Positions 25,691 through 33,491 of a stretch of DNA of 52,602 nt are shown here, piece by piece. The position numbers were made by a program, and so were the translations under genes. The stretch's first letter is position 1. Every line of letters begins with the position of its first letter. This stretch comes from JAZLFH01 sp045615705. Lineage in GTDB: Bacteria > Bacillota > Clostridia > UMGS1883. The stretch spans positions 1-52,602 of the forward strand of contig JAZLFH010000068.1 in assembly GCA_045615705.1 (NCBI GenBank). The letters are read 5' to 3'. The notes beneath the pieces are model-generated. The model saw only the letters and a program-made list of their open reading frames with translations. It was not told the origin of the DNA and searched no databases.

Positions 25691-26663
25691 TTTTTTAAAG
25701 TTAATAAAAAGCGGAGAAATTAAAGGCGTTTACTACTTAACCGGAGAAGAAAACTATTTAAAAGACTATATTGCAGAAACCTTAAAAGACAGTATTGGAA
25801 GTACAAACGACTTTAATCAAAAGATTTACCAAACGCTGCCGCCATCACAAGAGGTGAGCGAATTTTTTGAAACGCTTCCCTTTATGAGTGATAAAAAACT
25901 TACGATATTTAAGTGCGAACTTTCAAAGACCAAGGAAAGGGCAGAGTATCAAGAGGCACTTTCAAATCTTCCCGATTACAATGTGGTTATTATCTATGAA
26001 AACACGGATAACAAAAAAGAGGGCAAGACCTCTTTTAAGACAACGCTTTTAAAACTTGCGACCGAGGTAAATGTCCCGTATCAGGACATAACAAAACTCA
26101 AAAAGTGGATAATAAATATCTGTGCAAAAGAGAAAAAAGCAATTTCTCCGCAAGACAGCGAATACATAATAAGAAGCATAGGAAACAGTATGAGCGTGTT
26201 AAAAGGAGAAATTGACAAGATAATTTCATATTCCGATGACACAACCATTACACGGGAAGTAATAAATAAAGTAATAATTAAGCCATCGCAAGACAGAATT
26301 TTTACTCTTTTGGATTCACTTTTTGCAATTCGCAGAGCATCGTGCTATGAATGTTTAAAAGAAATCAAAAATGTAAGCACACCGCTTGGAGCATTATCTT
26401 TGATTTCCAATCAAATAATGTCGGCATACAAAGCAAAACTTTTACTGGCGGACAGAATAAGCGTTGGCGAAGCGGTAAAGATGCTCGGCGGGGGATATGG
26501 AGCGGAAAAGGCGGTCAAAAGAGCCCAAAACGCAAGAGAAGAGGATTTAAGAAACATTATACCGCTCCTTAAAGATATGGATTACAGGGTAAAAAACGGA
26601 TTGATTGACGGCTTCTCTGCAATAGAAATAATAATTGCAGAATACGGAGTACAAAGAAACTGA
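25677..26663 (+). CDS. holA: DNA polymerase III subunit delta
   Basis: HolA opens the sliding clamp as part of the clamp-loader complex. The 328-residue protein starts MLYNDFLKLIKSGEIKGVYYLTGEENYLKDYI, the standard N-terminus, and has the delta AAA+-like core without a functional Walker A. The start ATG overlaps the end of comEC by 14 bases. The comEC-holA-rpsT order is common in Firmicutes (comEC-holA-rpsT in Bacillus). A structured 340-base intergenic region follows. Confidence 0.94.
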   Translation: MLYNDFLKLIKSGEIKGVYYLTGEENYLKDYIAETLKDSIGSTNDFNQKIYQTLPPSQEVSEFFETLPFMSDKKLTIFKCELSKTKERAEYQEALSNLPDYNVVIIYENTDNKKEGKTSFKTTLLKLATEVNVPYQDITKLKKWIINICAKEKKAISPQDSEYIIRSIGNSMSVLKGEIDKIISYSDDTTITREVINKVIIKPSQDRIFTLLDSLFAIRRASCYECLKEIKNVSTPLGALSLISNQIMSAYKAKLLLADRISVGEAVKMLGGGYGAEKAVKRAQNAREEDLRNIIPLLKDMDYRVKNGLIDGFSAIEIIIAEYGVQRN

Positions 26664-26763
26664 TACATAAAAGGGCTGTAAAAAAACGCACCGACCGCAT
26701 AAAGCACCTTAAATACGAAACAATCACAGATTAAGAGATTAATTTAGTCAAACAAAATAAAGA

Positions 26764-26788
26764 AAAAATTCGTTTTTAACGAATTTTT
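26764..26788 (+). terminator. Terminator-like hairpin after holA
   Basis: Perfect 11-bp inverted repeat AAAAATTCGTT (26764-26774) / AACGAATTTTT (26778-26788) with a TTT loop and Ts at its 3' side. AT-rich, so moderately stable. Symmetric, so it could work on either strand. Confidence 0.6.
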
Positions 26789-26808
26789 GAAATTTTATGC
26801 TTTATGCT

Positions 26809-26866
26809 ACGGACAAACTTCACCTCTCGGAGTACCTTCGTACGCCTTCGGGTTCAGTTTGTCCGT
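26809..26866. other. Multi-hairpin structured intergenic element
   Basis: An 11-bp perfect outer stem, ACGGACAAACT (26809-26819) with AGTTTGTCCGT (26856-26866), encloses three small hairpins: CUC-UCG-GAG (26824-26832), GUAC-CUUC-GUAC (26832-26843, sharing one base) and CC-UUCG-GG (26845-26852). The result is a compact cloverleaf-like shape. No protein or tRNA features fit. It may be an RNA structure or a copy of a dispersed repeat. The function is unknown. Confidence 0.6.
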
Positions 26867-26890
26867 TCTGCACGCTTTTTTAGTCGCCCC

Positions 26891-26933
26891 AAAAAGGGGA
26901 TGTAAAAAACAACTTTTTTTACATCCCCTTTTT
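26891..26933. terminator. Long perfect hairpin, bidirectional terminator
   Basis: A 19-bp uninterrupted stem runs from 26891 to 26909 and from 26914 to 26933 (AAAAAGGGGATGT...), with loop CAAC and A/T tracts on both sides. It can end the holA transcript and the rpsT transcript. Its core is shared with the hairpin after hup. Confidence 0.8.
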
Positions 26934-26963
26934 ATATGTCGAAAAGTCTAAAAATTGCACACT

Positions 26964-26990
26964 AAAAAGGAGGAGTAAACTCCCCCTTTC
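26964..26990 (-). terminator. Terminator of rpsT
   Basis: On the minus strand a stem AGGGGGAGT/ACTCCTCCT with a short loop is followed by TTTTT. It lies just beyond the rpsT stop (27007), allowing one mismatch in the stem. Confidence 0.8.
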
Positions 26991-27006
26991 AAAATCGAAG
27001 GGTCAA

Positions 27007-27267
27007 TTAAAGAGTTGCAAGTTTCGTTGCAAGTTGAGATTTTTTACGGCTGACGGTGTTTTTGTGATAAACACCCTTTGCAGCTGCCTGGTCAAGTTTT
27101 TTAACAACAAAGTTAAACATACTTTCCGCAGCCTTTTTATCAGCCTTGGCAACACACTCGTCGAACTTCTTTATTTCGGTTTTGATAGCTGATTTAATCA
27201 TTTTGTTACGAAGAGTTTTTGTTTCGGAAACCAAAACTCTCTTTTTTGCTGATTTAATATTCGGCAA
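27007..27267 (-). CDS. rpsT: 30S ribosomal protein S20
   Basis: The 86-residue basic three-helix protein binds 16S rRNA early in 30S assembly. PNIKSAKKRVLVSETKTLRNK, AVAKADKKAAES-like and GVYHKNTVSRKKSQLATKLATL are the family sequences. The likely start is a TTG at 27267, since GGAGG sits 8 bases upstream and the S20 N-terminus (M)PNIKSA begins there. E. coli rpsT also starts with UUG, linked to autoregulation, which may apply here by analogy. It has its own promoter and terminator. Confidence 0.97.
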   Translation of the reverse strand: MPNIKSAKKRVLVSETKTLRNKMIKSAIKTEIKKFDECVAKADKKAAESMFNFVVKKLDQAAAKGVYHKNTVSRKKSQLATKLATL

Positions 27268-27292
27268 GTCCTTCACCTCCATAGCAACGAGT

Positions 27293-27321
27293 ATTTTAGC
27301 ACACGGAAAATAAAAATGCAA
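27293..27321 (-). promoter_or_regulatory. Promoter of rpsT (extended -10)
   Basis: On the minus strand TTGCAT (27321-27316), a 17-base spacer and TAAAAT (27298-27293) preceded by TGC. Confidence 0.75.
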
Positions 27322-27329
27322 GTTTTTTT

Positions 27330-27358
27330 TTGACTTTTTGCACAAATTATGCTACAAT
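27330..27358 (+). promoter_or_regulatory. Promoter of the YesL-like gene (extended -10)
   Basis: TTGACT (27330-27335), a 17-base spacer and TACAAT (27353-27358) preceded by TGC. It also leads into the flippase-mazG-hup genes. Confidence 0.75.
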
Positions 27359-27394
27359 TCTTTAAAAACAGAGATTAAGGGGAACAGTAATATA

Positions 27395-28282
27395 ATGTTT
27401 TTCAATTTTAACAAGCCGGGCCGTGGCGTTTCAAAAGACGAAAAACCCAAAAAAGGGTTGGCACTTTTTTTTGATGTTTTGTATCATAAATTCGGAAAAC
27501 TTGTCGTACTTAACATTAATTATATATTATTTTCGTTAATTCCGTTTGTGTTTATATATTTTGTAAACGCAACAATAGTTGGAAATCTTTTTAACAGCGT
27601 TTTAATAATCGAAGAAGGGCAGTACACTGCTTTATCATTGCTTTGCGTACTTCTTTCGCTGTTTTTTATGGCAGTAATCGGCACGGGTCCTGCAAGTGCA
27701 TCTTTTTCTTACGCACTAAGAAACTTTATCCGTGGCGAGCATGTGTGGATATGGTCCGATTCAAAGGACAAAAGGCGTGAAAATTTCAGACAGGCAACCA
27801 TCCTTTTTATAATTGATTTAGTAATGACTGTTGCACTTTCAATTATGTTTTACACATATTTTTTGTGGAATAAAGATTCGGGCATACTAAACAGCATAGG
27901 AAGAGTGGCAACAATTCTGATTTCATATTTGTTTGTTTCAAGCCATCTTTACATTTATCCCATGATGGTTACATTTGAATTAAAACTGAAAGACTTAATT
28001 AAAAACAGTATATTTATGTCGTTTGCCAAACTCGGCAAGACCTTTTTGGCGACCGTTACAACGCTGTTTTTCGGAGGCGGAATTTTGTATTTGATGCTCT
28101 TTACACTGAGTTCTCAATACGGAATACTTCTTCCCTTTATTATACCGGTTATTTATTTTTCTTTCATAGGACTTATAAAAACGGCATTTGCATATCCTAC
28201 GATAAAAGAACTTATGCTTGATAAAAAAGACGATGACGAGGAAAACGAAGAAGGCGAAGAAAATGAAGAAGCAGAGTTTTGA
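27395..28282 (+). CDS. DUF624 (YesL-like) membrane protein
   Basis: This 295-residue protein has about five to six membrane helices and the DUF624 start (MFFNFNKPGRGVSKDEKPKKGLALFFDVLYHKFGKLVVLNINYILFSLIPF). DUF624 proteins have no assigned reaction; B. subtilis yesL is near polysaccharide-use genes. The C-terminus is strongly acidic (KKDDDEENEEGEENEEAEF), probably cytoplasmic. I chose the ATG at 27395 because AAGGGG lies about 11 bases before it. The 3' end overlaps the next gene by 20 bases. Confidence 0.85.
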   Translation: MFFNFNKPGRGVSKDEKPKKGLALFFDVLYHKFGKLVVLNINYILFSLIPFVFIYFVNATIVGNLFNSVLIIEEGQYTALSLLCVLLSLFFMAVIGTGPASASFSYALRNFIRGEHVWIWSDSKDKRRENFRQATILFIIDLVMTVALSIMFYTYFLWNKDSGILNSIGRVATILISYLFVSSHLYIYPMMVTFELKLKDLIKNSIFMSFAKLGKTFLATVTTLFFGGGILYLMLFTLSSQYGILLPFIIPVIYFSFIGLIKTAFAYPTIKELMLDKKDDDEENEEGEENEEAEF

Positions 28283-29768
28283 AAGAGGGGCACTTTTTAT
28301 TGCGGCGACATCAATTATCGCTAAAATAATGAGTGCAGTATTTAAAATACCGCTTGACAGATATATTCTTCATACAGAAGGTATGGGAATTTATAACGGA
28401 GCATATTCAATATACAATATTATGGTAGTAATTCTTACCACGGGATTTCCTATCGGTATTTCAACGGTTGTTGCAAAATATATGTCGGTTAAGGATGATA
28501 CAGGGGTAAAAAATTCGCTTAAAACTTCAAAAATCCTTTTGAGATGTATCTCTGTTTTGTTGTTTTTGGTTATGTTTTTATCAGCCGACATCTACGCTCG
28601 TATGATTAACGACCCGCAGGTGGCACTTGCGGTAAGACTTATGTCGCTGTCGCTCATCTTTTTGGGCGATGTGAGTGCTTTAAGAGGTTTTTTTCAGGGA
28701 AACCGGAATATGATTCCGACTTCAATAAGCCAGTTGACCGAATCAGGCTCAAAACTTTTGTTCGGACTTTTGTTCGGCGTCCTTTTTATAAATAGACAAA
28801 TATATTTAACCGCAACGGCATCGCTCTTCGGAGTTCCCGTTGGTATGCTCATAACATTTTTGGTGCTTGCTTTAATTCTTAAAAAAGACGGAACATCCGG
28901 CGGAAGTTACTCAAAAGATACGGCACTTGAAATTATAAAAATAGCAATACCAATCACTTTGGCATCGCTTATGTATGCAATAATTCATGTTACGGATACT
29001 TTTACCGTGCAAAATATTCTCTTTAAAATAGGGTATTCAAATGATGAATGCCGAAGTATGTACGGATATTTGGGGCGTTCGGTAACGCTTTACAATCTTC
29101 CTATTGCAATTATAAATGCGGTAGCCGTAAGCGTTGCACCCGCAATAGCTTCGGCAGTTGCATTAAATAACAAAAAAGAAATAGACAAAAATGTAAGTGC
29201 TTCGATAAGACTCACCTTCTTTATTGCGTGTCCGTGCTGTGCGGGATATATTGCACTTGCAAAACCGATACTTAACATACTTTATAATGACACAAGGTAT
29301 TTTGAACTTGTAATGATAATGGGAATTGTAGTTATTTTTACACCGTTTGTCCAGGTTACCGGAATAATACTTCAATCTCTCGGAAAAACTTATAAGCCTA
29401 TAATAAATATGGGTATTGCGTGTTTGATAAAGATAGTTTTAAACATTGTATTTTTGTCAAAATTCGGGATAGTCGGTGCTACCGCTTCTACCGCAGTTGC
29501 ATATCTTGCCGCTTCGGTATTTAATACAATCTCACTTAAAAAGTCCAACATAAGATTTACGCACAAAGAACTTTATATAAGACCTGTGTTTGCGATAGTT
29601 TTTGTAAGTGTTATCGCATTTACGATATATCACTTTATACAATCGAGTTTAGGCATGATTATTGCCATGGCGGTGTGTGCGGCTCTGTATTTCCCGGTTG
29701 CGTTTAAAATAGGACTTATAACAAAAGATGACATTTTGGCAATTACAAAGAATAAGGGGACGGAATGA
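28263..29768 (+). CDS. Polysaccharide/lipid flippase (YabM/SpoVB/MurJ-type)
   Basis: This 501-residue protein with 13-14 membrane helices belongs to the MOP/MATE exporter superfamily. The GALFIAATSIIAKIMSAVFKIPLDRYILHTEGMGIYNGAYSIYN start is typical of the SpoVB/YabM group, and FFQGNRNMIPTSISQLTE is a family loop. Members flip lipid-linked cell-wall or exopolysaccharide precursors. Gene order (flippase-mazG-hup) matches Bacillus yabM-yabN-(hup) regions, so YabM is the best guess. The ATG at 28263 lies within the end of the preceding gene; its 3' end shares ATGA with mazG. Confidence 0.88.
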   Translation: MKKQSFERGALFIAATSIIAKIMSAVFKIPLDRYILHTEGMGIYNGAYSIYNIMVVILTTGFPIGISTVVAKYMSVKDDTGVKNSLKTSKILLRCISVLLFLVMFLSADIYARMINDPQVALAVRLMSLSLIFLGDVSALRGFFQGNRNMIPTSISQLTESGSKLLFGLLFGVLFINRQIYLTATASLFGVPVGMLITFLVLALILKKDGTSGGSYSKDTALEIIKIAIPITLASLMYAIIHVTDTFTVQNILFKIGYSNDECRSMYGYLGRSVTLYNLPIAIINAVAVSVAPAIASAVALNNKKEIDKNVSASIRLTFFIACPCCAGYIALAKPILNILYNDTRYFELVMIMGIVVIFTPFVQVTGIILQSLGKTYKPIINMGIACLIKIVLNIVFLSKFGIVGATASTAVAYLAASVFNTISLKKSNIRFTHKELYIRPVFAIVFVSVIAFTIYHFIQSSLGMIIAMAVCAALYFPVAFKIGLITKDDILAITKNKGTE

Positions 29769-30535
29769 TGAAATACTCGTTTGAAGATTTGCTTTCCATC
29801 ATTGAAAAACTTCGGGATAAGGAAAACGGTTGCCCTTGGGACAAGGAGCAGACACATGATTCACTCAAAAAGTGCTTAATAGAAGAAGCGTACGAAGCCT
29901 GTGATGCCATAGACGATAATGAGCCTACAAAAATGGCGGATGAACTCGGAGATGTACTGCTTCAAGTTGTGATGCACGCACAGATAGGAAAAGAAAACGG
30001 CGAATTTGACATAAACGATGTAACAAATTTCGTGTGCAAAAAGATGATAACACGACATCCGCATATTTTTTCGGATACTGTTGCAAAAACAAGTGAAGAA
30101 GTATTAAAAAACTGGGAAGAAATTAAGAAAAAGGAACGCTTGCAAGAAACTGTTTCCGAAAGTATGGAATCAATTTCAAAATCACTTCCGAACTTAACAA
30201 AAGCACAAAAAATCCAGAAAAAAGCATCGAATGCAGGATTCGATTGGGATAATATTGACGGAGTTTTTTTGAAAATAGATGAAGAAATTAAGGAATTGAA
30301 AGATGCAATAGCAAAAAATGACGGTATAGACGAAGAATTCGGCGACTTATTATTCACGGTTGTTAACCTTTCCAGGTTCCTTAATTTGGATGCAGAGGAA
30401 ATACTTGGAAAAACGAACCGAAAATTTATAAAAAGATTTAAATTTTTGGAAGAAAACTCTTGTAAAATGGAAAAAAAACTGTTAGAATTAAATGCGGAAG
30501 AGCGAGAACAACTATGGCAAGACTCGAAGAAATGA
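29765..30535 (+). CDS. mazG: Nucleoside triphosphate pyrophosphohydrolase
   Basis: MazG hydrolyses NTPs (including aberrant ones) to NMP and PPi. The 256 residues hold two MazG domains: the first with CPWDKEQTHDSLKKCLIEEAYEACDAI and ADELGDVLLQVVMHAQI (Mg2+-binding EExxE / ExxD pattern), the second with FGDLLFTVVNLSRFL. There is no separate SAM-methyltransferase domain as in fused yabN, so it is the short form. Its ATG overlaps the flippase stop (ATGATG). Confidence 0.95.
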   Translation: MMKYSFEDLLSIIEKLRDKENGCPWDKEQTHDSLKKCLIEEAYEACDAIDDNEPTKMADELGDVLLQVVMHAQIGKENGEFDINDVTNFVCKKMITRHPHIFSDTVAKTSEEVLKNWEEIKKKERLQETVSESMESISKSLPNLTKAQKIQKKASNAGFDWDNIDGVFLKIDEEIKELKDAIAKNDGIDEEFGDLLFTVVNLSRFLNLDAEEILGKTNRKFIKRFKFLEENSCKMEKKLLELNAEEREQLWQDSKK

Positions 30536-30591
30536 TTGAAAAGAATTTCGCGAAGCGAATTTCTATATATTAACAAGGAGGAAAAAAGAAA

Positions 30592-30864
30592 ATGAACAAG
30601 ACAGAACTTATCGCAAAAATCGCAGACAACAGCGGACTTTCAAAGAAGGATTCAGAAAAGGCACTCGGTGCATTTATTGATGCAGTAGGTGCAACACTTA
30701 AGAAGGGCGACAAAATTCAGCTCGTTGGTTTCGGTACATTCGAAGTCAGAAAGAGAGCAGCAAGAAAGGGCAGAAATCCTCAGACAAAGAAGGAAATCAC
30801 AATTCCTGCATCTAAGGTTCCTGTATTTAAGGCAGGAAAGGCTCTTAAAGACATCGTAAAATAA
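30592..30864 (+). CDS. hup: HU-family DNA-binding protein
   Basis: The 90-residue nucleoid protein bends DNA as a dimer. It has the N-terminal helical body (MNKTELIAKIADNSGLSKKDSEKALGAFIDAVGATLKKG) and beta-arm region VGFGTFEVRKRAARKGRNPQTKKEITIPASKVPVFKAGKALKD, including the family signature. It has a strong AAGGAGG site. A long perfect hairpin follows. This gene has a different codon bias (many C-ending codons, GCA and AAG), typical of high expression. Confidence 0.97.
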   Translation: MNKTELIAKIADNSGLSKKDSEKALGAFIDAVGATLKKGDKIQLVGFGTFEVRKRAARKGRNPQTKKEITIPASKVPVFKAGKALKDIVK

Positions 30865-30874
30865 GTTTTTACAC

Positions 30875-30922
30875 AAAAAAACAAGATGTAAAAAACAACC
30901 GTTTTTTACATCTTGTTTTTTT
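30875..30922. terminator. Long perfect hairpin after hup
   Basis: A 22-bp uninterrupted stem (30875-30896 with 30901-30922) surrounds the loop AACC, with seven Ts at the 3' end. It can act as a bidirectional terminator. The inner GATGTAAAAAACAAC core is the same as in the hairpin at 26891-26933. Confidence 0.85.
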
Positions 30923-30990
30923 ATATAGTAAAATTTAGTGTCAAAAAAATCACTTTCCGAATACAATAAAGTATTTAGGGGAGTGATTTT

Positions 30991-31662
30991 TTGAAATTTT
31001 TCTTTAATGACAGATGCAAGGCGGGTTTTATTCCTTATGAAGTAAGAGATAACGACACAATTTACTCTATTGCATCTTCGTATAACACTGATGTAAAAAG
31101 CATAATTGAAGAAAACAATCTAAAAGATGCAACAGATATAAAACCGGGCGACCTTTTGTGCATACCGTCAGGTTTTGAAATATACCCAAATTGCAGAACT
31201 ACAAACTACTACATAGTTAAAAACGGCGATACGATTGAAAAAATCGCAAGATACTTTATGGTGAGCGAGGATTTAGTAAAATATTCAAACTACGGAATAG
31301 ATGAAGAAAAACTCTATCAGGGAATGGTGCTTTGTATTCCGGTAGGACCATCGCCGGTCAGCATAAACTATGGAGAAAACATGCTGACGCTTAATTTCCG
31401 CTCGGGTGAAAAAGTGTATTTTAACGCCGCAGGAAATGTAAAAATGGGAGAGTATGAGGTTATAAACAAGAGTATACTCGGCGATTTTGATGACTTTTTG
31501 GTAATAGGTCTTTCCGGGAAAAGCGGCGAAACAAAAATAAAATCAACTCTCAAAGGCATAACAAACGGAGAAATATCGGTAATGCCCAAGGACATGAAAA
31601 CGCTTTTCAATCTTGTGCCGGTAGGCACAATTCTGACGGTTGGAGGTGAAAACGATGCCTGA
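30991..31662 (+). CDS. LysM protein with a degenerate L,D-transpeptidase domain
   Basis: This 223-residue protein has two LysM peptidoglycan-binding repeats (about residues 11-58, FIPYEVRDNDTIYSIASSYNT..., and 69-117, YYIVKNGDTIEKIARYF...). Its C-terminal ~100 residues align with the YkuD domain of the next gene (VINKSILGD / INKAVNPGG; MPKDMKTLFNLVPVGTILTVGG / MYNNDVEELFSITPIGTRVIITP). But the catalytic stretch is lost: SNGCIRM is TNGEISVM, so Cys is Glu194, and the HGTN motif plus the loop after it are missing. It should therefore not transfer peptides. It lacks a signal peptide. It starts with a TTG after AGGGGAG. A weak TACAAT at 30962 may be its -10. Confidence 0.88.
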   Translation: MKFFFNDRCKAGFIPYEVRDNDTIYSIASSYNTDVKSIIEENNLKDATDIKPGDLLCIPSGFEIYPNCRTTNYYIVKNGDTIEKIARYFMVSEDLVKYSNYGIDEEKLYQGMVLCIPVGPSPVSINYGENMLTLNFRSGEKVYFNAAGNVKMGEYEVINKSILGDFDDFLVIGLSGKSGETKIKSTLKGITNGEISVMPKDMKTLFNLVPVGTILTVGGENDA

Positions 31663-32341
31663 TAGATTTTGTCCGATAGGGTCATTTCCGTACACTGTTC
31701 AACAGGGGGACACCTTCTCAAAAATTGCACTTTTGTACGGCACGACAGTGGAACGATTAAGAGAAATAAATATGGGACTTAATGAAGAAAATCTTGAAGT
31801 GGGAAGTACAATCTGCATAAATCCGTTTTCACAAAAGTCCAAAGAGTGCGAGTCGGGGAATTATTATGTAGTGAGGCTTGGGGACACACTTTTTGAGATA
31901 AGCAGAATTTTTAATGTGGAATTGAAAGACTTGATTGATTTAAACCCGAATGCAGTAGCGGAGGATTTAAAAGTGGGTCAGATTTTGTGCATACCAAAAG
32001 CACCGTCTCCGATAACAATTTATGTAAATTTGTCAAGTAAAGTTATGACGGTAGTGAGAGACGGAATAGTCCAAACTCAGTATTTGGTAGCAGTCGGAAA
32101 GGAAGAAACACCAAGTCCGACAGGATTTTTTACGATAATAAATAAAGCCGTAAATCCGGGAGGACCTTACGGCACAAGATGGATGGCACTGTCAATAAGA
32201 GGTTACGGAATACACGGAACAAACGACCCGCAATCAATAGGAAAAGCACGCTCAAACGGGTGCATAAGAATGTACAATAACGATGTTGAAGAACTTTTTT
32301 CAATAACACCGATAGGAACAAGAGTAATAATAACACCTTAA
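31655..32341 (+). CDS. LysM-containing L,D-transpeptidase (YkuD domain)
   Basis: The 228-residue enzyme carries two LysM repeats (about 8-56 and 66-113) and a C-terminal YkuD domain with the intact motif HGTN (His187) and SNGCIRM (Cys203), spaced as in active L,D-transpeptidases. These form 3-3 peptidoglycan crosslinks or attach proteins. A signal peptide is absent, as in spore-coat-type LysM proteins, so it may act in the mother cell on the forespore wall (inference). The ATG at 31655 has GGAGGTG before it. It overlaps its degenerate twin by 8 bases. The stop shares a TTAA with the convergent transglycosylase. Confidence 0.95.
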   Translation: MPDRFCPIGSFPYTVQQGDTFSKIALLYGTTVERLREINMGLNEENLEVGSTICINPFSQKSKECESGNYYVVRLGDTLFEISRIFNVELKDLIDLNPNAVAEDLKVGQILCIPKAPSPITIYVNLSSKVMTVVRDGIVQTQYLVAVGKEETPSPTGFFTIINKAVNPGGPYGTRWMALSIRGYGIHGTNDPQSIGKARSNGCIRMYNNDVEELFSITPIGTRVIITP

Positions 32342-32895
32342 AAAAGATAAAAGTATAAAATTGAATAAACCGTTTTGTAAAACTTTATTTTTTGGATATG
32401 TCTTTTGGTTTCCCCGTAGGGAACATCACTGAGAGTTTTTGTATCACTGCTGTATTTGGAATTTGAAAGCCACCTGTCAACATTTCCTTCACCCGCATTG
32501 TATGAAGCGAATACACAGTCATCATATTCGTATTTTTCGTACAGATGTTTCAAATACGAAGTACCGAGAACGATATTTGTATTTTCATCAAAAAGCATAG
32601 ACGGATTGTAATTTTCAAATTCACACTTGGTTGCTATATAATCTGCGGTTGAAGGTGTAATTTGCATAAGTCCGCACGCACCTGCATGACTTGTCGCATA
32701 CGGATTAAAATTACTTTCCGCCTTAATAATTGCACAGACCGTATATGGGTCAATATCGTTTTTTGTTGCCTCTTCATTTATGATGTTTGTGTACTTAATC
32801 GGAAAAACTCTGTAAAGGCAATATATGATAATAACAATAAGCACCGCTCTCTCGAAAAAATTCAGAAGATGGTGCTTTTTGTGTCGGATTTTCAT
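32338..32895 (-). CDS. Lytic transglycosylase (SLT domain)
   Basis: The 185-residue protein has an N-terminal membrane anchor (AVLIVIIIYCLYRVF, about 17-32) and an SLT lysozyme-like domain: the catalytic Glu in IIKAESNFNPYATSHAGACGLMQITPSTADYI, GTSYLKHL, and ASYNAGEGNVDRW. It cleaves glycan strands to 1,6-anhydro products outside the membrane. Bacterial soluble lytic transglycosylases of this size next to coaE-polA are common in Clostridia. It is 4 bases after coaE in the same operon and ends convergently with the L,D-transpeptidase. Confidence 0.93.
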   Translation of the reverse strand: MKIRHKKHHLLNFFERAVLIVIIIYCLYRVFPIKYTNIINEEATKNDIDPYTVCAIIKAESNFNPYATSHAGACGLMQITPSTADYIATKCEFENYNPSMLFDENTNIVLGTSYLKHLYEKYEYDDCVFASYNAGEGNVDRWLSNSKYSSDTKTLSDVPYGETKRHIQKIKFYKTVYSILYFYLF

Positions 32896-32899
32896 ACAA

Positions 32900-33481
32900 T
32901 CAGTTCCTTATGGTTTCAAAAATTTTGAGCATCTTAAGGTGTAAGGTTTCGACATCTTCGTTATTCATAATAACAAAGTCGCAGGATACACTAAACTCAC
33001 TGTCGCTCTTTTGCGAATTTACTCTTGCGGCGGCATCTTCAATCGAAAGGTGATCTCGCTCCATGATTCTTTTAATTCTGATTTCCTTGGGTGCGATTAC
33101 CGCTATTGTATAGTTGCAAAGAGAAGAAAGACCCGATGAGTTTAACTCAAAAGCATCTATTACTATTAAATCCGAATTGGAAGTCTTGATAATATCTTTT
33201 ATTTGATTGGTGATGTGTTTATGCGTAATAATGTTTAAAAGTTTAAGTTTTTCTTTGTCATCGAATACGATTTTGCCGAGTTTTTTTCTGTCAATCTCGC
33301 CAAACGGGTCCGAAACGCCTTCAAACTCGACCATTATTTCCCGTTTGACTTCTTCTTTTTTTAAAACTTCATGACCTACTTCATCGGCATTTATTATCAT
33401 AAATCCCATCTTTGACAAAAATGAAGAAAGTTCCGATTTTCCGCTGCCTGACGGACCCGTAATACCTAATACAACTGCCAT
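32900..33481 (-). CDS. coaE: Dephospho-CoA kinase
   Basis: CoaE performs the last step of coenzyme A synthesis, phosphorylating the ribose 3'-OH. The 193 residues have the P-loop GITGPSGSGKSEL near the N-terminus, INADEVGHEVL (Asp for substrate binding), ELNSSGLSSLCNYTIAVIA, and the LID region RIMERDHLSIEDAAARV. The ATG at 33481 has AGGAG ahead; an upstream in-frame ATG would overlap polA. It follows polA by 10 bases, a common order in Firmicutes. Confidence 0.95.
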   Translation of the reverse strand: MAVVLGITGPSGSGKSELSSFLSKMGFMIINADEVGHEVLKKEEVKREIMVEFEGVSDPFGEIDRKKLGKIVFDDKEKLKLLNIITHKHITNQIKDIIKTSNSDLIVIDAFELNSSGLSSLCNYTIAVIAPKEIRIKRIMERDHLSIEDAAARVNSQKSDSEFSVSCDFVIMNNEDVETLHLKMLKIFETIRN

Positions 33482-33491
33482 AATAATTCTC

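Noticed and set aside
26797..26883. 28-codon open frame with a CxxC (MLYATDKLHLSEYL...) through the cloverleaf-like element
   Set aside because: No ribosome site, and the bases are better explained by the inverted-repeat structure.
30939..30967. Sigma-E or sigma-A promoter for the LysM gene
   Set aside because: The -10 (TACAAT) is acceptable but no -35 fits either consensus, so it is not listed as a feature.
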